Positions 61,229-64,000 of a DNA stretch of 64,000 nucleotides are shown piece after piece (within the stretch, counting starts at the first letter, position 1; every line of letters begins with the position of its first letter). Below the pieces are notes generated by a model, which was not told where the DNA came from, ran no database searches, and was given only the letters and a program-made list of their open reading frames with translations. The position numbers were made by a program, and so were the translations under genes. Source of the stretch: Mycolicibacterium flavescens (GTDB taxonomy: Bacteria > Actinomycetota > Actinomycetes > Mycobacteriales > Mycobacteriaceae); the NCBI GenBank assembly GCA_900637135.1, contig LR134353.1, forward strand, positions 5,208,001 to 5,272,000, written 5' to 3'.

Positions 61229-62587
61229 ATGGACATTTCGATAATCGAAACCTCCGGCCTCGGTGACCGCAGTTACCTGGTCAGCCACGGCGATGTCGCC
61301 GTGGCGATCGATCCGCAGCGCGATATCGACCGGATGCTCACTCTCGCGGATGACCGCAAGGTCCGCATCACCCACGTGTTGGAAACGCACCTGCATAACG
61401 ACTATCTGACCGGCGGACTCGAACTGTCGCGCACCGTCGGCGCCGAGTACGTCGTGCCCGCAGGAGACGAAGTGAAGTACTCCCGCCGCGCCGTCAGCGA
61501 TGGTGAGGTGATCGACGCCGGACCGATCCGGTTGGAGGCGATGCACACCCCGGGGCACACTCACCATCACGTGAGCTATGTGCTTCGTGACGAATCCGAT
61601 GCGGTTCGCGGCGTCTTCACCGGAGGATCGATGCTGTTCGGCACGACCGGTCGCACCGACCTGATCGGTGCGGACGACACCGAGGAACTCACCCGCGCGC
61701 AGTATCACTCGGTGCGCAAGATCGCCGCAAGCGTGCCCGCCGACACACCGGTGTACCCGACCCACGGTTTCGGCAGCTTCTGTTCGGCCACACCGGCGTC
61801 TGGCGACGAATCGACTGTCGGCGAGCAACGGCGCACCAATCCTGCTCTCACACAAGATGAGCAAAGCTTCGTCGACGAACTGCTGGCCGGGCTTTCGGCC
61901 TACCCCGCGTACTACGCGCACATGGGCGTGATCAACAGCGAGGGCCCGGCCCCGGTGGATCTGACGCCACCCGAGCCTGTCGACCCCAACGAACTGCGCC
62001 GCCGCCTGGAGAAGGGCGAGTGGGTGGTCGACTTGCGTAGCCGGACCGCGTTCGCAGCCGGGCATCTGCAGGGGGCGTTCGGTTTCGAGCTGTCGGGCTC
62101 CTTTGTCAGCTACTTCGGGTGGCTGTACGACTGGGGCGCACCGGTGACCCTTATCGGTGGCTCTCCCGAGCAGATTGCCGACGCCAGACGCGAACTGGTG
62201 CGTATCGGGGTAGACCGACTGACGGGCGCCGCCACCGGGGACATCGACCAGTTGCGCGACGGAAGTCCGCTCCGCTCATACCCGGTCTCCGATTTTCGCC
62301 GCCTGGCCGAGCATCGCCGAACGGAGGCTGTGGCGGTGCTCGATGTACGGCAGAGCCACGAATACGAGTCCGAGCACATCCCAGGAGCCGTCAACATACC
62401 GCTGCACGAATTACCGAAGCGTCTCGACGAGGTTCCTTCCTCGACCGTATGGGTGCACTGCGCATCCGGCTATCGGTCCTCGATCGCGACGTCGATCCTC
62501 GACCGCGCCGGTCATGACGTCGTCCTCATCGATGACGACTTCGACAACGCCGCAGATCTTTGCCTCACCGCTCCGCCGCAGCCATAG
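61229..62587 (+). CDS. Metallo-beta-lactamase/double rhodanese fusion
   Basis: The 452-residue protein repeats the layout of the gene at 58842: MBL-fold with LETHLHNDYLTGG (His54, His56, Asp58) and HTPGHTHHHVSY, a rhodanese domain without Cys (VTLIGGSPEQ), and an active rhodanese with WVHCASGYRSS (Cys about 411). Sequence identity with the first copy looks low, so it is not a recent duplicate. AAGGAG precedes the ATG. It probably acts on a different persulfide (for example mycothiol persulfide), or its sulfur transfer serves another acceptor; that split is inference. Confidence 0.88.
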   Translation: MDISIIETSGLGDRSYLVSHGDVAVAIDPQRDIDRMLTLADDRKVRITHVLETHLHNDYLTGGLELSRTVGAEYVVPAGDEVKYSRRAVSDGEVIDAGPIRLEAMHTPGHTHHHVSYVLRDESDAVRGVFTGGSMLFGTTGRTDLIGADDTEELTRAQYHSVRKIAASVPADTPVYPTHGFGSFCSATPASGDESTVGEQRRTNPALTQDEQSFVDELLAGLSAYPAYYAHMGVINSEGPAPVDLTPPEPVDPNELRRRLEKGEWVVDLRSRTAFAAGHLQGAFGFELSGSFVSYFGWLYDWGAPVTLIGGSPEQIADARRELVRIGVDRLTGAATGDIDQLRDGSPLRSYPVSDFRRLAEHRRTEAVAVLDVRQSHEYESEHIPGAVNIPLHELPKRLDEVPSSTVWVHCASGYRSSIATSILDRAGHDVVLIDDDFDNAADLCLTAPPQP

Positions 62588-62647
62588 GGTTCGATCCTGA
62601 CCCGAACGGGCATGTACGGCTTACCGATCGAAGCCGAAGGAGCCCTC

Positions 62648-63472
62648 ATGGTCAGCCAGACTGCCGACCGCCGATCCACCTCGACAGTTCTGTTGGCGCT
62701 TGCTGTGGCCCTGGCCACTGCGGCCACGCTCGTCGTCAACTACCTCGCCAACGGCCTGCCGATCAACGGCCAGACCACCGGCGACGTCACCCGTCGCTTC
62801 GAGGTGTACTTCGTCCCCGCCGGATACGTCTTCTCCATCTGGAGCTTGATCTACCTCGGGCTGATCGCCTACACCGTCTATCTCGGCGTGACGCTCGCGC
62901 AGCGACGCGACGATAGCGGCGCCGCACGCGCCATCGCTCCCTGGTACCTGCTGACCGCGGCGGCCAACTGCTGCTGGCTGTTCGCGTGGCACCACAACCA
63001 GTTCCCGCTGAGCATGCTGGTGATGGTCGTGCTGCTGGTCGCTTTGATCGTCATCTACCGCCTGCAGGCCTCCCGGCCACCCACCTCGACGCTGGAGCGG
63101 TGGACGGTGCACATCCCGTTCCGGGTGTACCTGGGCTGGATATCGGTCGCGACGATTGCCAACGCGACGATCACCCTCGACGACGCCGGCTGGTCCGGGT
63201 TCGGGCTCTCCGAACCGACCTGGGGCGCCATCATGGTCGTGGTGGCGGCCGCGCTCGGAGTGGTGATGAACCTGCGCCACCGCGACATCGCCTACGGGCT
63301 GGTGATCATCTGGGCGCTGATCGGCATCGCGGTGCGGCTGAGCGAAACCACGCCGGTCCTGATCGCCTCGCTGGCGGGCGCGGCGGCGGTGGGGATCGCC
63401 GTCGCGATGAGCGCGCGCTACCTTACGCAGTCACCGAGGGGATCCGCGAAAAGCCGCACGTTCGAAGGCTAG
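62648..63472 (+). CDS. TspO/MBR-related membrane protein
   Basis: The 274-residue protein has seven or more hydrophobic helices and the Trp-rich pattern of TspO/MBR-like proteins: VPAGYVFSIWSLIYLGLIAY, NCCWLFAWHHNQFPLSMLVM and VYLGWISVATIANATI. It is longer than the typical TspO (about 160). TspO proteins bind porphyrins and respond to oxidative stress. ATG 62648 follows GAAGGAG by 6 nt. It lies 60 bp downstream of the persulfide operon and may be part of it. Confidence 0.78.
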   Translation: MVSQTADRRSTSTVLLALAVALATAATLVVNYLANGLPINGQTTGDVTRRFEVYFVPAGYVFSIWSLIYLGLIAYTVYLGVTLAQRRDDSGAARAIAPWYLLTAAANCCWLFAWHHNQFPLSMLVMVVLLVALIVIYRLQASRPPTSTLERWTVHIPFRVYLGWISVATIANATITLDDAGWSGFGLSEPTWGAIMVVVAAALGVVMNLRHRDIAYGLVIIWALIGIAVRLSETTPVLIASLAGAAAVGIAVAMSARYLTQSPRGSAKSRTFEG

Positions 63473-63489
63473 TCGTCTGAGACTGAGAT

Positions 63490-64000
63490 ATGCCGGATCT
63501 GAGCCCACGACCACCGAACGCGCCCACCGCGTTTCGCTACCCAGGGCTCACCGGCCGCCGCGCGCGTCTGCGAAATGTGGTGAAGCGAGTCGCCGGTGTA
63601 GATCTACTTCCCTCCGACGACACCGCACGGGCATTCATCGCCGGCCTCAGCGAGGGCGACCCCGTCGCCGAACGTTTCGTCGCCGAGACCTACCACGGTG
63701 AGCTCGGCGCTCGGAAGGCCCGCGATCTGGTCGAGAAGGCGCAGCGGGAAGGTATCGACAACGTCCCCGAGGCGCCCGAGTCGATGCGTGCGCTGTTCGA
63801 GGAATTCGAGCAACTCCCTGCGTGGGTCGACCCGGACCTCGTCGAGGAAGGCGCGGCGGTCTGGCGCCGGTGGGCTTACGCACTGGGCGCGCTCGGCAAC
63901 GCCGGTACCAACGACACCTACACCGAGGGCTGGCTGGCGGTGCCACTGTCCCTCTCCGGCGGTTACGCGGGCCAGCGCGCCCTGCACCGGTATCTGGAAA
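63490..64000 (+). CDS. MpaB-family (DUF2236) oxygenase-like protein, 3' end missing
   Basis: An ATG at 63490 opens a frame that runs past the right edge; 170 codons are visible. It starts MPDLSPRPPNAPTAFRYPGL and includes FIAGLSEGDPVAERFVAETY, FEQLPAWVDPDLVEEGAAVW, and NAGTNDTYTEGWLAVPLSLS. This resembles the oxygenase MpaB family (latex-clearing protein-like, heme-binding), common in mycobacteria. The heme His region would be beyond the edge, so function is not proven. It starts 17 nt after the TspO-like gene. Confidence 0.72.
   Translation, partial: MPDLSPRPPNAPTAFRYPGLTGRRARLRNVVKRVAGVDLLPSDDTARAFIAGLSEGDPVAERFVAETYHGELGARKARDLVEKAQREGIDNVPEAPESMRALFEEFEQLPAWVDPDLVEEGAAVWRRWAYALGALGNAGTNDTYTEGWLAVPLSLSGGYAGQRALHRYLE

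Overview
The window is GC-rich, gene-dense DNA from a mycobacterium, most likely a fast-growing Mycolicibacterium. The support is the family content: an F420-type luciferase-like oxidoreductase, a P450, a fatty acyl-AMP ligase of the FadD32 type, several FadE acyl-CoA dehydrogenases, a wax ester synthase/diacylglycerol acyltransferase, an aldo/keto reductase very close to M. tuberculosis Rv2298, an Rv1733c-like membrane protein, and GTG starts with many 4-bp gene overlaps. No rRNA, tRNA, CRISPR array, phage or insertion sequence was recognised. Family and domain names are from memory; no search was run.

Layout. 1-5 kb is a redox/catabolic cluster (short-chain dehydrogenases, luciferase-like oxidoreductase, P450, SnoaL-like protein, nitroreductase). 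It carries paired TACGNNCGTA palindromes at two of its promoters. 5-8.6 kb holds a SigH-like ECF sigma factor with SDR, cupin and hypothetical genes behind it, and a nitroreductase. 8.7-13.3 kb is an orphan fumarate reductase-type flavoprotein meeting a 932-residue LuxR-type ATPase regulator end to end. 14.4-19.0 kb is a tightly coupled operon on the minus strand: a 35-residue zinc-ribbon peptide, an esterase, an epimerase, a flavin monooxygenase and a spore photoproduct lyase homologue. At 20.1-20.4 kb five 61-bp tandem repeats fill the gap between two convergent genes. 20.4-25.8 kb carries fadD, a phosphoesterase and two fadE genes.

26.7-29.1 kb is the most unusual unit. A peptide of 82 residues made of three 23-residue Gly/Asp repeats, with no Lys, Arg, Cys or aromatic residue, is followed after 10 bp by a JmjC/cupin-4 oxygenase. 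The oxygenase gene overlaps by 4 bp a sucrase/ferredoxin-like thioredoxin-fold protein. This looks like a substrate peptide, a hydroxylase and an electron-transfer protein, and it may be an undescribed peptide-modification system.

29-48 kb is mixed: thioesterase, threonine aldolase, MarR-MFS pair, wax ester synthase, glutamate synthase-like protein, methyltransferases, MTHFR-like protein, ZIP transporter, amidase, an ECF42-type sigma factor with its YCII partner, enoyl-CoA hydratase, phosphoesterase and formate/nitrite transporter. 48.4-53.1 kb is a second beta-oxidation block (two FadE and a double-domain CoA-transferase). It is followed by a LysR gene lacking a normal start codon and a Ski2-like helicase.

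58.0-62.6 kb is a persulfide/sulfide stress locus. A CstR-type repressor and a DUF302 protein diverge from a metallo-beta-lactamase/rhodanese fusion, a Cys-rich small protein, a TauE exporter and a second fusion. Three poly-C/G palindromes lie in the divergent promoter. A TspO-like membrane protein and a truncated MpaB-family oxygenase close the window.
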